Part shown: in pieces, positions 8,484 through 18,464 of the stretch | Layout: the number at the start of each line of letters is the position of its first letter | Numbering within the stretch: the stretch's first letter is position 1 | Assembly: GCF_900109145.1 (NCBI RefSeq) | Contig: NZ_FNYY01000007.1 | Location: 147,843-211,842, forward strand | Reading direction: 5' to 3' | Source of the DNA: Marinovum algicola | GTDB taxonomy: Bacteria; Pseudomonadota; Alphaproteobacteria; Rhodobacterales; Rhodobacteraceae | Length of the DNA stretch: 64,000 nt | Notes under the pieces: model-generated | What the model was told of the DNA's origin: nothing | Database searches by the model: none | Seen by the model: the letters and a program-made list of their open reading frames with translations, nothing else | Position numbers and translations under genes: made by a program

Positions 8484-9350
8484 TCACGCCCGGAGCTTCA
8501 GCAGACCTTCAATCGCGTCCTGACGGCCTTCGCCGATGTAGCGGTTGTAATCGGGGTGCTCGAACAGGTGGCCATAATAGATCTGGTGGCGGTACGGCAG
8601 GTAATCCTGATGGATCAGGTTCTGGTTGCGGTGGATGCGGATCGCCTCCTGCCCGGCGTTCAATTCGGCAATGGCGCGCAGCTGGCCATTGTGTTCGCCG
8701 TACATTTCGAGCTCGGAGCCGAGAACATCGTCGAAATACATGAAGATCCGCGGCAGGAAATGTTCGGGCTTCTCTGCCACTTCGTCAAAGATGCGAAAGC
8801 TTTCGCGGGTCGAGGAATGGTAATCGGTGTCATTGAACATCACGCCGATCGGGGCGGGCTTGTGGGCATCGAGAAAGCCGGCGATGGTTTCGCGGATGTC
8901 GCCGATCACCAGCTTGGCCTGTGGCACCCGGGCTTGCAGCGCGGCCTGGTCCATCCGGTATTGCTTGGCGGCGAACCAATAGGGCAGGTCATAGGCGCCT
9001 TCCGGCTCTGGCATGCCGGCGCCGGTGTCAAAGCCGTAGCATTCGACGGCGACCCCGGTTACCGCCTTCACATGTTCGGCAAAGTCGCACATGTAGGCCA
9101 GCCCGTTGCCGCCGGCGACGCCGAACTCGATGGCCGAGATCCGGTCATGGCCCAGTGCCTTGCCCAGCCGCGCGGCATTGAGCATGCACCAGGCGTAATG
9201 CGGGCGCTCGACGGCCAGCATGTCGACCTGGAAATCGACCGAATACTTCATCCGCGACGCGGTGGCGCGGATCAGCTTGCGGGTCAGCGCCCCGGCCATG
9301 GAATTGCGAAACTCGCGCGAATAAAGCAGGTCGGAAATCATCGCCTTCAT
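8484..9350 (-). CDS. SAM-dependent methyltransferase-like protein, function unknown
   Basis: A 288-residue protein. It has a Rossmann-type motif I (AIEFGVAGGNGLAYM), an acidic strand end (VECYGFDTGAGMP), a conserved GDIRETI and MFNDTDYHSSTRESFRIF. This pattern resembles the TylF/macrocin O-methyltransferase-like group. The C-terminal third (IHQDYLPYRHQIYYGHLFEHPDY as a Tyr/His-rich stretch) is not familiar. The substrate is unknown and no biosynthetic partners adjoin it. The open frame extends to 9569, but the upstream part is low-complexity and unlike protein; ATG 9350 (MKAMISDLLY) is preferred. It is divergent from lon across a 332-bp gap. Confidence 0.6.
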   Translation of the reverse strand: MKAMISDLLYSREFRNSMAGALTRKLIRATASRMKYSVDFQVDMLAVERPHYAWCMLNAARLGKALGHDRISAIEFGVAGGNGLAYMCDFAEHVKAVTGVAVECYGFDTGAGMPEPEGAYDLPYWFAAKQYRMDQAALQARVPQAKLVIGDIRETIAGFLDAHKPAPIGVMFNDTDYHSSTRESFRIFDEVAEKPEHFLPRIFMYFDDVLGSELEMYGEHNGQLRAIAELNAGQEAIRIHRNQNLIHQDYLPYRHQIYYGHLFEHPDYNRYIGEGRQDAIEGLLKLRA

Positions 9351-9578
9351 GCGGTACCCCATATATGACAGCCGGCGCGGCGTGCTGCCGGCCGGGATAA
9401 AATACGTCGGGCCGGACGATGGCCCAAGGATTGCGCGCGGTATGGCCAACAATTGTGGCGATTTTGCGAGCGATGGCCGGGTGGATTGCGGCCCGAATCC
9501 CGGGGCTGACCCAAGATACCCGCTTGCCCCGCCGCCGCCGCGCGGGCATTCTGAACCGGACAAGACCAACCGCCCATC

Positions 9579-9607
9579 CTTGAATGGGACAGGGCACCGC
9601 CCTACTT
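9579..9607 (+). promoter_or_regulatory. Heat-shock (RpoH-type) promoter for lon
   Basis: CTTG at 9579-9582 is followed after exactly 18 bases by CCTACTT at 9601-9607. This fits the alphaproteobacterial sigma-32 pattern CTTG-N17/18-CYTATNT in all but one position. It lies 75 bp before the lon ATG, and lon is a classic heat-shock gene. The rest of the 9351-9682 gap shows no gene. Confidence 0.65.
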
Positions 9608-9682
9608 GATTAGCCTGACAGGAACTGGTGAGTGCTGCCGCAAAGCGGGGCCGTGCCAGTTTGCCAAGAATAAGGAAAGAGC

Positions 9683-12094
9683 ATGCAAGACCCCCTCAAC
9701 TCAAGCTATCCCGTGCTTCCGCTGCGCGATATCGTGGTCTTCCCGCATATGATCGTGCCGCTTTTCGTGGGCCGTGAGAAATCGGTTCGCGCGCTGGAAG
9801 AGGTGATGGCCGACGACAAGCAGATTCTGCTGTCGAGCCAGATCGACCCCGCCGTCGATGACCCCGAAGCCTCGGGCATCTACAAGGCGGGCGTGCTGGC
9901 CAACGTTCTGCAACTGCTCAAGCTGCCCGATGGCACCGTCAAGGTGCTGGTCGAAGGCGTGGCGCGGGTGCGTATCGTCGAATACCTGGAAAACGAAGAG
10001 TTTTTCGAGGCGCGTTGCGATTACCTGACGGAAATGCCGGGTGACCAGGCGTCGATTGAGGCGCTGCTGCGCACCGTCACGGCCGAGTTCGAGCGCTATG
10101 CCAAGGTCAAGAAGAACATCCCCGAAGAGGCGCTTGTCGCCGTGTCCGAGACCGAGGAGCCGGCCAAGCTGGCGGACTTGGTGGCCGGGCATCTGGGCAT
10201 CGAGGTCGATCAGAAGCAGGATCTGCTGGAAACGCTGTCGGTCTCGGAACGGCTGGAAAAGGTCTATGGCCTGATGCAGGGCGAAATGTCCGTCCTTCAG
10301 GTCGAGAAAAAGATCAAGACCCGGGTCAAGAGCCAGATGGAGCGCACCCAGCGCGAATATTATCTGAATGAGCAGATGAAGGCCATTCAGAAGGAGCTGG
10401 GCGACGGCGAGGACGGCGCCAACGAGATCGCCGAGCTGGAAGAGAAGATCGCCGGCACCAAGCTGTCGAAAGAGGCCAAGGAAAAGGCCGAGGCCGAGCT
10501 GAAAAAGCTCAAGAACATGAGCCCGATGTCGGCCGAAGCCACGGTTGTGCGCAATTACCTCGACTGGATGCTGTCGATCCCCTGGGGTGTGAAAAGCCGC
10601 GTCAAGAAGGATCTGAACAAGGCGCAGGGCGTGCTTGATGACGATCACTACGGTCTGGAAAAGGTCAAGGAACGCATCGTCGAATACCTTGCGGTGCAGC
10701 AGCGCTCGAAGAAGCTGAAGGGCCCGATCATGTGCCTTGTCGGCCCTCCGGGCGTGGGCAAGACCTCGCTGGGCAAATCCGTCGCCAAGGCCACGGGACG
10801 CGAGTTCATCCGCATCAGCCTCGGCGGCGTGCGGGACGAGAGCGAGATCCGCGGCCACCGCCGGACTTACATCGGCTCGATGCCGGGCAAGATCATCCAG
10901 GCGCTGAAAAAGGCCAAGACCACCAATCCGCTCATCCTGCTCGACGAGATCGACAAGATGGGGCAGGACTTCCGTGGCGATCCGGCCTCGGCCATGCTCG
11001 AAGTGCTCGACCCGGAACAGAACGGCACCTTCGTCGACCACTATCTCGAAGTGGAATACGACCTGTCGAACGTGATGTTCCTGACCACCTCGAACAGCTA
11101 CAACATGCCCGGGCCGCTGCTTGACCGGATGGAGATCATCCCGCTGGCCGGCTACACCGAGGACGAGAAGACCGAGATCGCCAAACGGCACCTGATCGGC
11201 AAGCAGATCAAGAACCACGGTCTGAAAAAGACCGAGTTCGAGCTGACCGACGAGGCGCTGTCGGACATGGTGCGCTATTACACCCGCGAGGCCGGGGTGC
11301 GGAACCTCGAGCGCGAGATCGCCAAGACCGCGCGCAAGGCGGTGACGCAGATCGTCAAGGGCGAGAGCGACAAGGTGGTCGTGAACTCCGGGAACCTCTC
11401 GGATTTCCTCGGCGTGCGCAAACACCGCTTTGGCCTGGCCGAGGATGAGCATCAGGTCGGGGTCGTGACCGGGCTGGCCTATACCTCTGTCGGCGGCGAC
11501 CTGTTGCAGATCGAGGCGTTGCGCCTGCCGGGCAAGGGCCGGATGAAGACCACCGGCAAGCTCGGCGACGTGATGAAGGAATCGATTGACGCGGCCTCGA
11601 GCTACGTGCGCTCGATCTCGCCGCAGATCGGGGTCAAGCCGCCGAAGTTCGAGAAGTGGGACATCCACGTCCACGTGCCCGATGGCGCCACTCCCAAGGA
11701 CGGCCCCTCGGCCGGTCTGGCGATGGTGACCTCGATCGTCTCGGTGCTGACCGGCATTCCGGTGCGCAAGGACATCGCCATGACCGGCGAGGTCTCGCTG
11801 CGCGGCAATGCGATGCCGATCGGCGGGCTGAAGGAGAAGCTTCTGGCGGCGCTGCGCGGCGGGATCAAGACGGTCTTCATTCCGGAAGAGAATGAAAAGG
11901 ACCTGGCGGATATCCCCGACAACGTCACCTCGGGGCTCAAGATCATTCCCGTCACCCATGTTTCGGATGTGCTGGAACAGGCGCTGATCCGCAAGCCCGA
12001 ACCGGTGGAATGGGATGAGGCTGCCGAAGAAGAGGCCGCAGCCCGGCGCGCGCTCTCGAAGGGAGACGACACGACGAGCGCCGTGGCGCACTGA
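9683..12094 (+). CDS. lon: ATP-dependent Lon protease
   Basis: An 803-residue cytoplasmic AAA+ protease that degrades damaged and regulatory proteins. The N-terminal substrate domain ([20 protein letters not shown]) spans about residues 1-210 and a coiled-coil region 210-300. The AAA+ module has Walker [10 protein letters not shown] at residues 354-362 and Walker [12 protein letters not shown]. The C-terminal protease domain carries the Ser676 (DGPSAG)/Lys719 (LKEKLLAAL) dyad with the spacing seen in E. coli Lon. The acidic Ala-rich tail is family-typical. AAGGAAAG precedes the ATG at good spacing. A strong terminator follows 24 bp after the stop, so lon is monocistronic. Confidence 0.98.
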   Translation: MQDPLNSSYPVLPLRDIVVFPHMIVPLFVGREKSVRALEEVMADDKQILLSSQIDPAVDDPEASGIYKAGVLANVLQLLKLPDGTVKVLVEGVARVRIVEYLENEEFFEARCDYLTEMPGDQASIEALLRTVTAEFERYAKVKKNIPEEALVAVSETEEPAKLADLVAGHLGIEVDQKQDLLETLSVSERLEKVYGLMQGEMSVLQVEKKIKTRVKSQMERTQREYYLNEQMKAIQKELGDGEDGANEIAELEEKIAGTKLSKEAKEKAEAELKKLKNMSPMSAEATVVRNYLDWMLSIPWGVKSRVKKDLNKAQGVLDDDHYGLEKVKERIVEYLAVQQRSKKLKGPIMCLVGPPGVGKTSLGKSVAKATGREFIRISLGGVRDESEIRGHRRTYIGSMPGKIIQALKKAKTTNPLILLDEIDKMGQDFRGDPASAMLEVLDPEQNGTFVDHYLEVEYDLSNVMFLTTSNSYNMPGPLLDRMEIIPLAGYTEDEKTEIAKRHLIGKQIKNHGLKKTEFELTDEALSDMVRYYTREAGVRNLEREIAKTARKAVTQIVKGESDKVVVNSGNLSDFLGVRKHRFGLAEDEHQVGVVTGLAYTSVGGDLLQIEALRLPGKGRMKTTGKLGDVMKESIDAASSYVRSISPQIGVKPPKFEKWDIHVHVPDGATPKDGPSAGLAMVTSIVSVLTGIPVRKDIAMTGEVSLRGNAMPIGGLKEKLLAALRGGIKTVFIPEENEKDLADIPDNVTSGLKIIPVTHVSDVLEQALIRKPEPVEWDEAAEEEAAARRALSKGDDTTSAVAH

Positions 12095-12118
12095 GCCTGT
12101 CGCGAGAGAAATGACCGA

Positions 12119-12148
12119 GGCCGTCCGATCCGCTCGGGCGGCCTTTTT
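12119..12148 (+). terminator. Rho-independent terminator of lon
   Basis: The arms GGCCGTCCGA (12119-12128) and TCGGGCGGCC (12134-12143) pair over 10 bp with one G-T wobble around a TCCGC loop. A five-T run follows at once. Confidence 0.9.
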
Positions 12149-12516
12149 CGTGCGGGGACAACCCGAGGCCGTTGCACGACTGCGCCGCGCCAAAGACCAC
12201 AAGGAGCATCGGCAGAAGCGCCGTTGCCGGCCAAGGATGCGCGGACCGCCTCGGGCCTGACCGCGACGACCACGGGCCGGACAGCGGGCTGCCGGCCCGC
12301 GCCGCGTTGGCAACGCGCGCCGCGCAAGTGACTGCGATCAATGATGCCTTCATCTTTGCAGACCGCCTTTCCCTACGCCGCCCGAGGTGGGCGCCGCCGG
12401 TGCAACCGGTCACGCCTTCGCCGGTCCGGCGGGGATCTCACGCACCGGCGATCGGGCCGGGCAGACAGGGGCAGGGGCGCGGGATTGGCGGTGCGGAATT
12501 TTCTCCCGATCCCCCC
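12149..12516. other. Intergenic region between lon terminator and tRNA promoter, no gene recognised
   Basis: Both strands have short open frames here, but none has recognisable protein character or a ribosome site. Many roseobacters carry a histone-like HU gene beside lon; no HU-like reading is present. Confidence 0.55.
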
Positions 12517-12545
12517 TTGCACGGCCCGAAAAGGGGCGTTAATAG
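12517..12545 (+). promoter_or_regulatory. Sigma-70-type promoter of tRNA-Val
   Basis: TTGCAC at 12517-12522 and TAATAG at 12540-12545 are separated by exactly 17 bases. The -10 element ends 10 bp before the mature tRNA 5' end. Confidence 0.75.
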
Positions 12546-12555
12546 ACGCGCTACC

Positions 12556-12630
12556 GGGTGATTAGCTCAGTGGTAGAGCGCTTCGTTCACATCGAAGATG
12601 TCAGGAGTTCAAATCTCTTATCACCCACCA
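12556..12630 (+). tRNA. tRNA-Val (anticodon CAC)
   Basis: A complete 75-nt cloverleaf. The acceptor arms GGGTGAT and ATCACCC pair fully and the 3' CCA is encoded. The D-arm reads TAGCTCAGTGGTAGAGC. The anticodon stem CTTCG/CGAAG encloses TTCACAT with anticodon CAC. The T-arm contains GTTCAAAT. It decodes GUG valine codons, which are abundant in this GC-rich genome. Confidence 0.96.
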
Positions 12631-12795
12631 TCTTCCCCCCTTTGCGACCAAGAACACCTTTTCCCCAATCGCACTGCCTCCGTTCCCGCCGAACAGACTG
12701 GGTTGCGCGGATAGCCGGCAGAGGGACGAAACCGGAAAAAGAGCTTTGATCAATCCGGGCATCAGGGCGCGCGGGCGATCTTGCCACCGGTTCGG

Positions 12796-13887
12796 TTACA
12801 AAAGACCGCCTTTCAGGGCCCGGGCAACAGCCTCGAGCATTGTCCGCGCCCCGAGCTTGCGCCGAACGTTGCTGCTGTGCAGGTCGACGGTGGCAACAGA
12901 GATATCGAGGTCGAAAGCGAGCTGATCACGCCGCTGACCTTTCATCAGGCCGCGCAGGACTTCCGCTTCGCGGGCGGTCAAGACGGCCTTTTCCTCGGGA
13001 GCGTAGGCCGCGGCTTTCAGGGCTGGCAGTTCCTCGGTTGTCGCGATGACAAGGACATGTCGCCCGCCGTTGGTTTGAGGCAAGAAATTCACCCGCATCC
13101 CGGGCAAAATTCGTCCGTCGGCACCGCGAACCTGGGGCAGGTCCAATGTGTTCGCCCGGCCGTATGTGGCATCCGTGGCAAGTCCGACACCGGCCTGGAA
13201 CTGCGCGGCCATCGGACCGCTCAGCGTCACGACCTGATCGTTGCGAAAGATGAAATTCGGGTGTTGCCGCAGCAGGAAATCCGCCAGTCCGTTCAGGCGA
13301 AGCAAGCGGCCCTCATGGTCCAGCTCGAACATCGGAACTTCGCCGTTCAGGGAACCGTCCGCGGCCGCGATGTCGCGAACCCGGTTTCTGATCAGCTCCC
13401 GCCTGATTGCGTGCATCCGACCGAGGTCGGACTGGCGCCGATTGAGCAGCGCCATCTCATCGTCGGAAAAATCGCCGGCGTGCTTGCCCTTGTGAAAGGC
13501 CGTGACCACCCGCCCGTCCCGGGTGTCTTGCACCAGCCCGAGACACCAGAAGCGCTCGAGGCGATTCTTCACGATGAACTCGTTGTACATCAGGCTTTTC
13601 TGAAACGTCTCGGGGCTTACGAACTGGGTCAGCCGAAAGGCGCCCGTGCCGATCCTTTCATCATTGACCTGGGCCATCCACGGATCGCGGCGCATGAACT
13701 CGGCGTAGTCGTCATTGGTTTCGGGCTGCGTCCCGGCGCTTACTTCCTGAAGGTCACCGGGATGCAGCCAGAAGAACATCGCCGACGGCACATCCATGTC
13801 GCGGGCCAATTGCCGGGGCAGTGTCTCGAAGAGTTCGTTGTCAAGGGCCGCATCATAAATCTCGTGATGGGTAAGTTTTTCGTTCAT
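12796..13887 (-). CDS. LuxR-family (FixJ/NarL-type HTH) transcriptional regulator
   Basis: A 363-residue cytoplasmic regulator. Residues about 1-190 look like a GAF-type sensor (WMAQVNDERIGTGAFRLTQF). Residues 190-290 look like a PAS-like segment (FELDHEGRLLRLNGLADFLL). The C-terminal LuxR helix-turn-helix has LTAREAEVLRGLMKGQ and ISVATVDLHSSNVRRKLGA. No receiver domain or autoinducer-binding signature is clear. The frame is open to 14208, but ATG 13887 (MNEKLTHHEIYD) begins the protein-like part. Ligand and targets are unknown. Hyi is divergent, about 250 bp away, and could be a target. Confidence 0.8.
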   Translation of the reverse strand: MNEKLTHHEIYDAALDNELFETLPRQLARDMDVPSAMFFWLHPGDLQEVSAGTQPETNDDYAEFMRRDPWMAQVNDERIGTGAFRLTQFVSPETFQKSLMYNEFIVKNRLERFWCLGLVQDTRDGRVVTAFHKGKHAGDFSDDEMALLNRRQSDLGRMHAIRRELIRNRVRDIAAADGSLNGEVPMFELDHEGRLLRLNGLADFLLRQHPNFIFRNDQVVTLSGPMAAQFQAGVGLATDATYGRANTLDLPQVRGADGRILPGMRVNFLPQTNGGRHVLVIATTEELPALKAAAYAPEEKAVLTAREAEVLRGLMKGQRRDQLAFDLDISVATVDLHSSNVRRKLGARTMLEAVARALKGGLL

Positions 13888-14137
13888 TTGGGCATACTTA
13901 CGACGCTGGACTGCCTTCGCCCGAAAGGTGGCAGAACTTTCGGGCGTGAGCAACATCTTGTGAACCGGGGCCCGTTCGGCGATCCCGCCTGGCCGGGCGC
14001 ACGTCTCACGCGCGATCATCCGCCTCCGCGCTGGCATCGGGCCGCCGGGGCGGGTAAAGCTGTTTCCAGTCTGACTGCCCGGCGTGCCGGAGGGGTCGGA
14101 AGGTGCCGGCGCGCAGGGCTGACAGGGAGTGGAACAC

Positions 14138-14899
14138 ATGAAATTTTCGGCAAATCTCGGGTTTCTCTGGGCCGACAGGCCTTTGCCAGAGGCGATCCGG
14201 GCGGCCAAATCGGCGGGGTTCGATGCCGTCGAATGCCACTGGCCCTATGACACGCCGGCCCAGGAGGTGCGCGCCGCGCTGCGCGAGACCGGGCTGGAGA
14301 TGTTGGGCCTCAACACCGCGCGGGGCGACCTGGCGGCGGGCGACAACGGGCTGTCGGCGCTGCCCGGGCGCGAACCCGAGGCGCGTGCCGCGATTGACGA
14401 GGCGCTGACTTATGCCAGCGAAATCGGCGCGCGGAACCTGCATGTGATGGCCGGTTTTGCCGCCGGCCCGGCGGCGCAGCGCGCCTTTGTCGACAACCTG
14501 GCCTATGCCTGCCAGGAGGCGGCCGACGCCGGGATCACGATCCTGATCGAGCCGCTCAATCGCTATGACGCGCCGGGCTATTTCCTGACCACCACGGTGC
14601 AGGCGGATGAGGTGATCCGCGCCGTCGGGGCGCCGAACCTGAAACTGATGTTCGATTGTTATCATGTACAGTTGATGGAGGGCGATCTGAGCCGCAGGCT
14701 CGAGGCGCTGCAAGCGCAGATCGGTCATATCCAGTTTGCCTCGGTGCCCGATCGCGGCGCGCCCGATCATGGCGAGGTCAATTACGCCCATGTCTTTCAG
14801 GTGATCGAGAGGCTTGGCTTTCCCATGCCGCTTGGCGCCGAATACAAGCCCGCCGGCGCGACCGAGGACAGCCTCGGCTGGCTGACGGCGCTGCGCTGA
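14138..14899 (+). CDS. hyi: Hydroxypyruvate isomerase family TIM-barrel protein
   Basis: A 253-residue xylose-isomerase-like TIM barrel. Family features are MKFSANLGFLW at the start, GFDAVECHWPYDTP, NLHVMAGFA, IEPLNRYDAPGYFLTT with the metal Glu, LKLMFDCYHVQLMEGDL, and GAEYKPAG at the end. Hyi interconverts hydroxypyruvate and tartronate semialdehyde in glyoxylate metabolism. A GTG lies three codons before ATG 14138, but AGGGAG sits 8 bases before the ATG. The usual partners gcl and glxR are absent, so the substrate is inferred from family alone. Confidence 0.85.
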   Translation: MKFSANLGFLWADRPLPEAIRAAKSAGFDAVECHWPYDTPAQEVRAALRETGLEMLGLNTARGDLAAGDNGLSALPGREPEARAAIDEALTYASEIGARNLHVMAGFAAGPAAQRAFVDNLAYACQEAADAGITILIEPLNRYDAPGYFLTTTVQADEVIRAVGAPNLKLMFDCYHVQLMEGDLSRRLEALQAQIGHIQFASVPDRGAPDHGEVNYAHVFQVIERLGFPMPLGAEYKPAGATEDSLGWLTALR

Positions 14900-15143
14900 T
14901 CCCGGCGCCGGGGCGCACTTTTCCGGGCCGTCGCGGCGCATGTGCCGGGGGCCGGATCGGGGCAGGTGACCACTAAAGGAACCGCCAAGCTGCTATTGGA
15001 AAAGCCTGCCGCCTCTCTGCGGTCATTTCCGTCTGACCGGGCGGCAATTCGGGCTGGCGTCCGCGCTCCGGGCGTGGTCGTGATCCACCTCAGGGCCGTT
15101 TGCGCAGGAACGCCGCGGCCAGAGCGAGTGCAGGAGAGCGGAT

Positions 15144-16046
15144 ATGACGGCCCGGATCATCGATGGCAAGGCCTTTGCGGCCAAAGTGCGGGGACAGGTA
15201 GCAGGGCAGGTGACCCGGCTCAGCGAGGACCACGGGCTCACGCCCGGGCTGGCGGTGGTGCTGGTGGGCGAAGATCCGGCCAGCGAAGTCTATGTACGCA
15301 ACAAGGGCAAGCAGACCGTCGAATGCGGCATGGCCTCCTTCGAGCACAAGCTTGACGCCCGCACCTCCGAGGCAGAGCTTCTGGCGCTGATCGCGCAGCT
15401 GAACGCCGATCCGGCGGTGCATGGCATCCTGGTGCAGCTGCCGCTGCCCGATCATCTGAACGAGGATCTGGTGATCAACGCCATCGCACCCGAAAAGGAC
15501 GTTGACGGCTTTCACATCTCGAATGTCGGCCTGCTGGCCACCGGGCAGAAGGCAATGGTGCCCTGCACGCCGCTGGGCTGCCTGATGATGCTGCGCGAGG
15601 CGCATGGCAACCTGTCGGGGCTGAATGCCGTGGTGGTCGGCCGGTCGAACATCGTCGGCAAACCGATGGCACAGCTTCTGCTGCGCGACAGTTGCACAGT
15701 GACGCTCGCCCATTCCCGCACCCGCGATATCGAGGCGCTCTGCCGCCAGGCCGATATCCTGGTGGCCGCCGTGGGCCGGCCGCAGATGGTGACCGGTGAT
15801 TGGGTCAAGCCCGGCGCCACGGTGATCGACGTCGGCATCAACCGCATCGACGCGCCGGAAAAGGGCGAAGGCAAGACCCGGCTCGTGGGCGACGTGGATT
15901 TCGCCTCGGCCGCCGCCGTGGCCGGCGCCATCACCCCGGTGCCCGGCGGAGTGGGGCCGATGACCATCGCCTGCCTGCTGGCCAATACGCTGACCGCCTG
16001 TTGCCGCAGCCACGGTCTGCCCGAACCCGACGGCCTGACCGCCTGA
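15144..16046 (+). CDS. folD: Bifunctional methylenetetrahydrofolate dehydrogenase/cyclohydrolase
   Basis: A 300-residue cytoplasmic enzyme that oxidises 5,10-methylene-THF with NADP and hydrolyses the product to 10-formyl-THF. Catalytic Tyr50 and Lys54 lie in the EVYVRNKGK motif. [13 protein letters not shown], the NADP-site [17 protein letters not shown] and [16 protein letters not shown] are intact. AGGAG precedes the ATG at good spacing. purU follows 33 bp downstream on the same strand, so the two probably form a one-carbon unit balancing 10-formyl-THF. Confidence 0.97.
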   Translation: MTARIIDGKAFAAKVRGQVAGQVTRLSEDHGLTPGLAVVLVGEDPASEVYVRNKGKQTVECGMASFEHKLDARTSEAELLALIAQLNADPAVHGILVQLPLPDHLNEDLVINAIAPEKDVDGFHISNVGLLATGQKAMVPCTPLGCLMMLREAHGNLSGLNAVVVGRSNIVGKPMAQLLLRDSCTVTLAHSRTRDIEALCRQADILVAAVGRPQMVTGDWVKPGATVIDVGINRIDAPEKGEGKTRLVGDVDFASAAAVAGAITPVPGGVGPMTIACLLANTLTACCRSHGLPEPDGLTA

Positions 16047-16079
16047 TCCCCTGACAGACAAATTCGCCCGGAGCCCCCA

Positions 16080-16964
16080 ATGAGCAAATATGCCCTCACC
16101 GTTGCCTGCCGTTCGACCCGCGGCATCGTCGCCGCCATCGCCGGATACATGGTCGGGAACGGCTGCAACATCACCGACAGCGCCCAGTTCGACGACATGG
16201 AGACCGGCAATTTCTTCATGCGTATCAGCTTCACCAGCGAAGACGGCGTCGACCTGGCGACCCTGCGCGCCGGCTTTGTCGACACCGCGGCCGAGTTCGA
16301 CATGACCTGGGATTTCCATGACGAGGCCGAGAAGATGAAGGTCATCATCATGGTCTCGCGCTTCGGCCATTGCCTGAACGATCTGCTTTATCGCTGGCGC
16401 ATCGGTGCGCTGCCGATCGACATCGTGGCGGTGATCTCGAACCACATGGACTATCAGAAGGTGGTGGTGAACCACGACATCCCGTTCCACTGCATCCGGG
16501 TGACCAAGGAAAACAAGCCGCAGGCCGAGGCGGCGATCATGCAGGTGGTGGAAGAGACCGGCGCCGAACTGGTGGTGCTGGCGCGCTACATGCAGATCCT
16601 GTCGGACGAGATGTGCCAGAAGATGTCGGGCCGGATCATCAACATCCACCACTCGTTCCTGCCGTCGTTCAAGGGTGCGAACCCCTACAAGCAGGCGTTT
16701 CAGCGCGGCGTCAAGCTGATCGGCGCGACCTCGCATTACGTCACCGCCGATCTCGACGAGGGGCCGATCATCGAACAGGACATCGTGCGCGTCACCCACG
16801 CCCAATCGCCCGAGGATTACGTCTCGCTCGGGCGCGACGTCGAAAGCCAGGTGCTGGCCCGGGCGATCCACGCGCATATTCACCGCCGGGTCTTTCTCAA
16901 CGGCAACAAGACGGTGGTCTTTCCGGCCTCGCCGGGCTCCTACGCCTCCGAGCGCATGGGATGA
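16080..16964 (+). CDS. purU: Formyltetrahydrofolate deformylase
   Basis: A 294-residue enzyme that hydrolyses 10-formyl-THF to THF and formate. Residues 1-80 are an ACT domain (ALTVACRSTRGIVAAIAGYM). The formyltransferase-fold catalytic domain has MVSRFGHCLNDLLYRW, the active-site INIHHSFLPSFKGANPY and TSHYVTADLDEGPII. GGAG sits 6 bases before the ATG. Placement after folD suggests control of the 10-formyl-THF pool, useful when C1 units from methylated compounds are oxidised to formate. It converges on the aldehyde dehydrogenase gene 13 bp later. Confidence 0.96.
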   Translation: MSKYALTVACRSTRGIVAAIAGYMVGNGCNITDSAQFDDMETGNFFMRISFTSEDGVDLATLRAGFVDTAAEFDMTWDFHDEAEKMKVIIMVSRFGHCLNDLLYRWRIGALPIDIVAVISNHMDYQKVVVNHDIPFHCIRVTKENKPQAEAAIMQVVEETGAELVVLARYMQILSDEMCQKMSGRIINIHHSFLPSFKGANPYKQAFQRGVKLIGATSHYVTADLDEGPIIEQDIVRVTHAQSPEDYVSLGRDVESQVLARAIHAHIHRRVFLNGNKTVVFPASPGSYASERMG

Positions 16965-16977
16965 GCGCCGGACCGGA

Positions 16978-18456
16978 TCAGCGCATCACGAAGGGATTGG
17001 CCATCGGCCGGTCCGAGGTGCTGATCCAGGTGGTCTTGGTACGGGTGTAGTCCTGGATCGCCTCGATCCCGGCCTCGCGCCCGTAGCCGGACTGGCCATA
17101 GCCGCCAAACGGCGCGATCGGCGACACCGCGCGGTAGGTGTTCACCCAGCATATCCCCGCCTTGAGCCGCGCCGAGACCCGGTGCGCGCGGGCGAGGTTT
17201 TCGGTAAAGACGCCCGAGCCGAGGCCGAACGGCGTGTCATTGGCCAGGGCGATTGCCTCTTCCTCGCTGTCGAACGGCAGCAGCGACATCACCGGGCCGA
17301 ACATCTCGACATGCAATGTCGCGGTGTCGGGGCCGGCGCATTCCACCAGCGTCGGGGGCATGTAGTTGCCGGGACGCGCGAGCGGCGCGCCGCCAAAGCG
17401 GATCGTCGCGCCCTGGGCCGTGGCGGCGGCCAGCGTGGCCTCGATCTTCGCGATCTGCGCCGCGGTGCAGAGCGGGCCGATCTGCGTCTGCGCCTCCAGC
17501 GGGTCGCCAATGGTGACCCCGGCCATCTTTTCCTCGATCCGGGCGACAAGCGCGTCGAAGACCGGGCGATGCACCAGCCCGCGCGAACCGGCGACACAGC
17601 TCTGCCCGGAGGCGCCGAAATTGCCCGCAATCAGCCCGTTGGCCGCACCTTCGAGATCGGCATCCTCGAACACCAGGATCGGGGATTTTCCGCCGAGTTC
17701 CAGCGTCGTCACCGCGAAGCTTTCGGCCGAATTGCGCACCACATGGCGCGCCGTCTCGGGCCCGCCGGTAAAGGCGATCCGGTCGACCCCGGGGTGACGG
17801 GTGAGCGGAATGGCACAGGCCTCGGCGTCACCGGTCAGCACCGAGACGACGCCGGGCGGAAATCCCGCCTCCTCGATCAGCCGGGCAAACTCGAGCATCG
17901 GGGCGGGGGCCACCTCGGAGGCTTTCAGAACCACCGCACAGCCCGCCGCCAGGGCCGGGCCGAGCTTGGTGGCGGTCAGGAACATCTGCGCATTCCAGGG
18001 TACGATCGCCACAACCACACCAATCGGCTCGCGGCGGGTAAAGACATGCATGTCGGGTTTGTCGATCGGCAGCACCGCGCCTTCGATCTTGTCGGCGAGG
18101 CCGGCGTAATAGCGATAATAATCGCCCACATAGGCGGTCTGGCTGGCGGTTTCGGCCAGGAGCTTGCCACTGTCCGTGGTCTCGATCCGGCCGATCCCGG
18201 CGGCGTGTTGTTCGATCAGATCGGCGAGGCGATGGAGCAGCTTGCCGCGCGCGGTCTGGCTGAGGTCACGCCAGGCCGGATCGGACAGCGCGCGGCGGGC
18301 GGCAGTCACGGCGCGGTCGATGTCCGCGGGCGCGGCGCAGGCGAAGGTCGCCCATTCCTCACCGGTCGCGGGGTTTAGCGTGCTCATGGTCTGGCCATCC
18401 GCGCCCTCGGTCCATTGGCCGTCGATGAAAAGCTGGTAATGCGGAGTGTCGGTCAT
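16978..18456 (-). CDS. NAD(P)-dependent aldehyde dehydrogenase
   Basis: A 492-residue aldehyde dehydrogenase. The cofactor site VVAIVPWNAQMFLTATKLGPALAAG (given here in part), the general-base motif LELGGKSPI and the catalytic Cys in FGASGQSCVAG are intact. It is the last gene of a five-gene minus-strand operon. ATG 18456 is chosen over ATG 18468 because GAGGGA lies about 4-9 bases upstream. The context (flavin monooxygenase, hydrolase) suggests it oxidises an aldehyde or semialdehyde released by ring or C-N cleavage. The substrate cannot be read from sequence. Confidence 0.92.
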   Translation of the reverse strand: MTDTPHYQLFIDGQWTEGADGQTMSTLNPATGEEWATFACAAPADIDRAVTAARRALSDPAWRDLSQTARGKLLHRLADLIEQHAAGIGRIETTDSGKLLAETASQTAYVGDYYRYYAGLADKIEGAVLPIDKPDMHVFTRREPIGVVVAIVPWNAQMFLTATKLGPALAAGCAVVLKASEVAPAPMLEFARLIEEAGFPPGVVSVLTGDAEACAIPLTRHPGVDRIAFTGGPETARHVVRNSAESFAVTTLELGGKSPILVFEDADLEGAANGLIAGNFGASGQSCVAGSRGLVHRPVFDALVARIEEKMAGVTIGDPLEAQTQIGPLCTAAQIAKIEATLAAATAQGATIRFGGAPLARPGNYMPPTLVECAGPDTATLHVEMFGPVMSLLPFDSEEEAIALANDTPFGLGSGVFTENLARAHRVSARLKAGICWVNTYRAVSPIAPFGGYGQSGYGREAGIEAIQDYTRTKTTWISTSDRPMANPFVMR

Positions 18457-18464
18457 CTGATCCC

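Noticed and set aside
9701..12313. An 870-codon open frame antisense to lon
   Set aside because: It mirrors the lon coding sequence and has no protein-family features; lon motifs are complete on the plus strand.
12149..12516. Possible small genes between lon and tRNA-Val, including an expected HU gene
   Set aside because: No frame has HU-like sequence, a ribosome site or protein-like composition.
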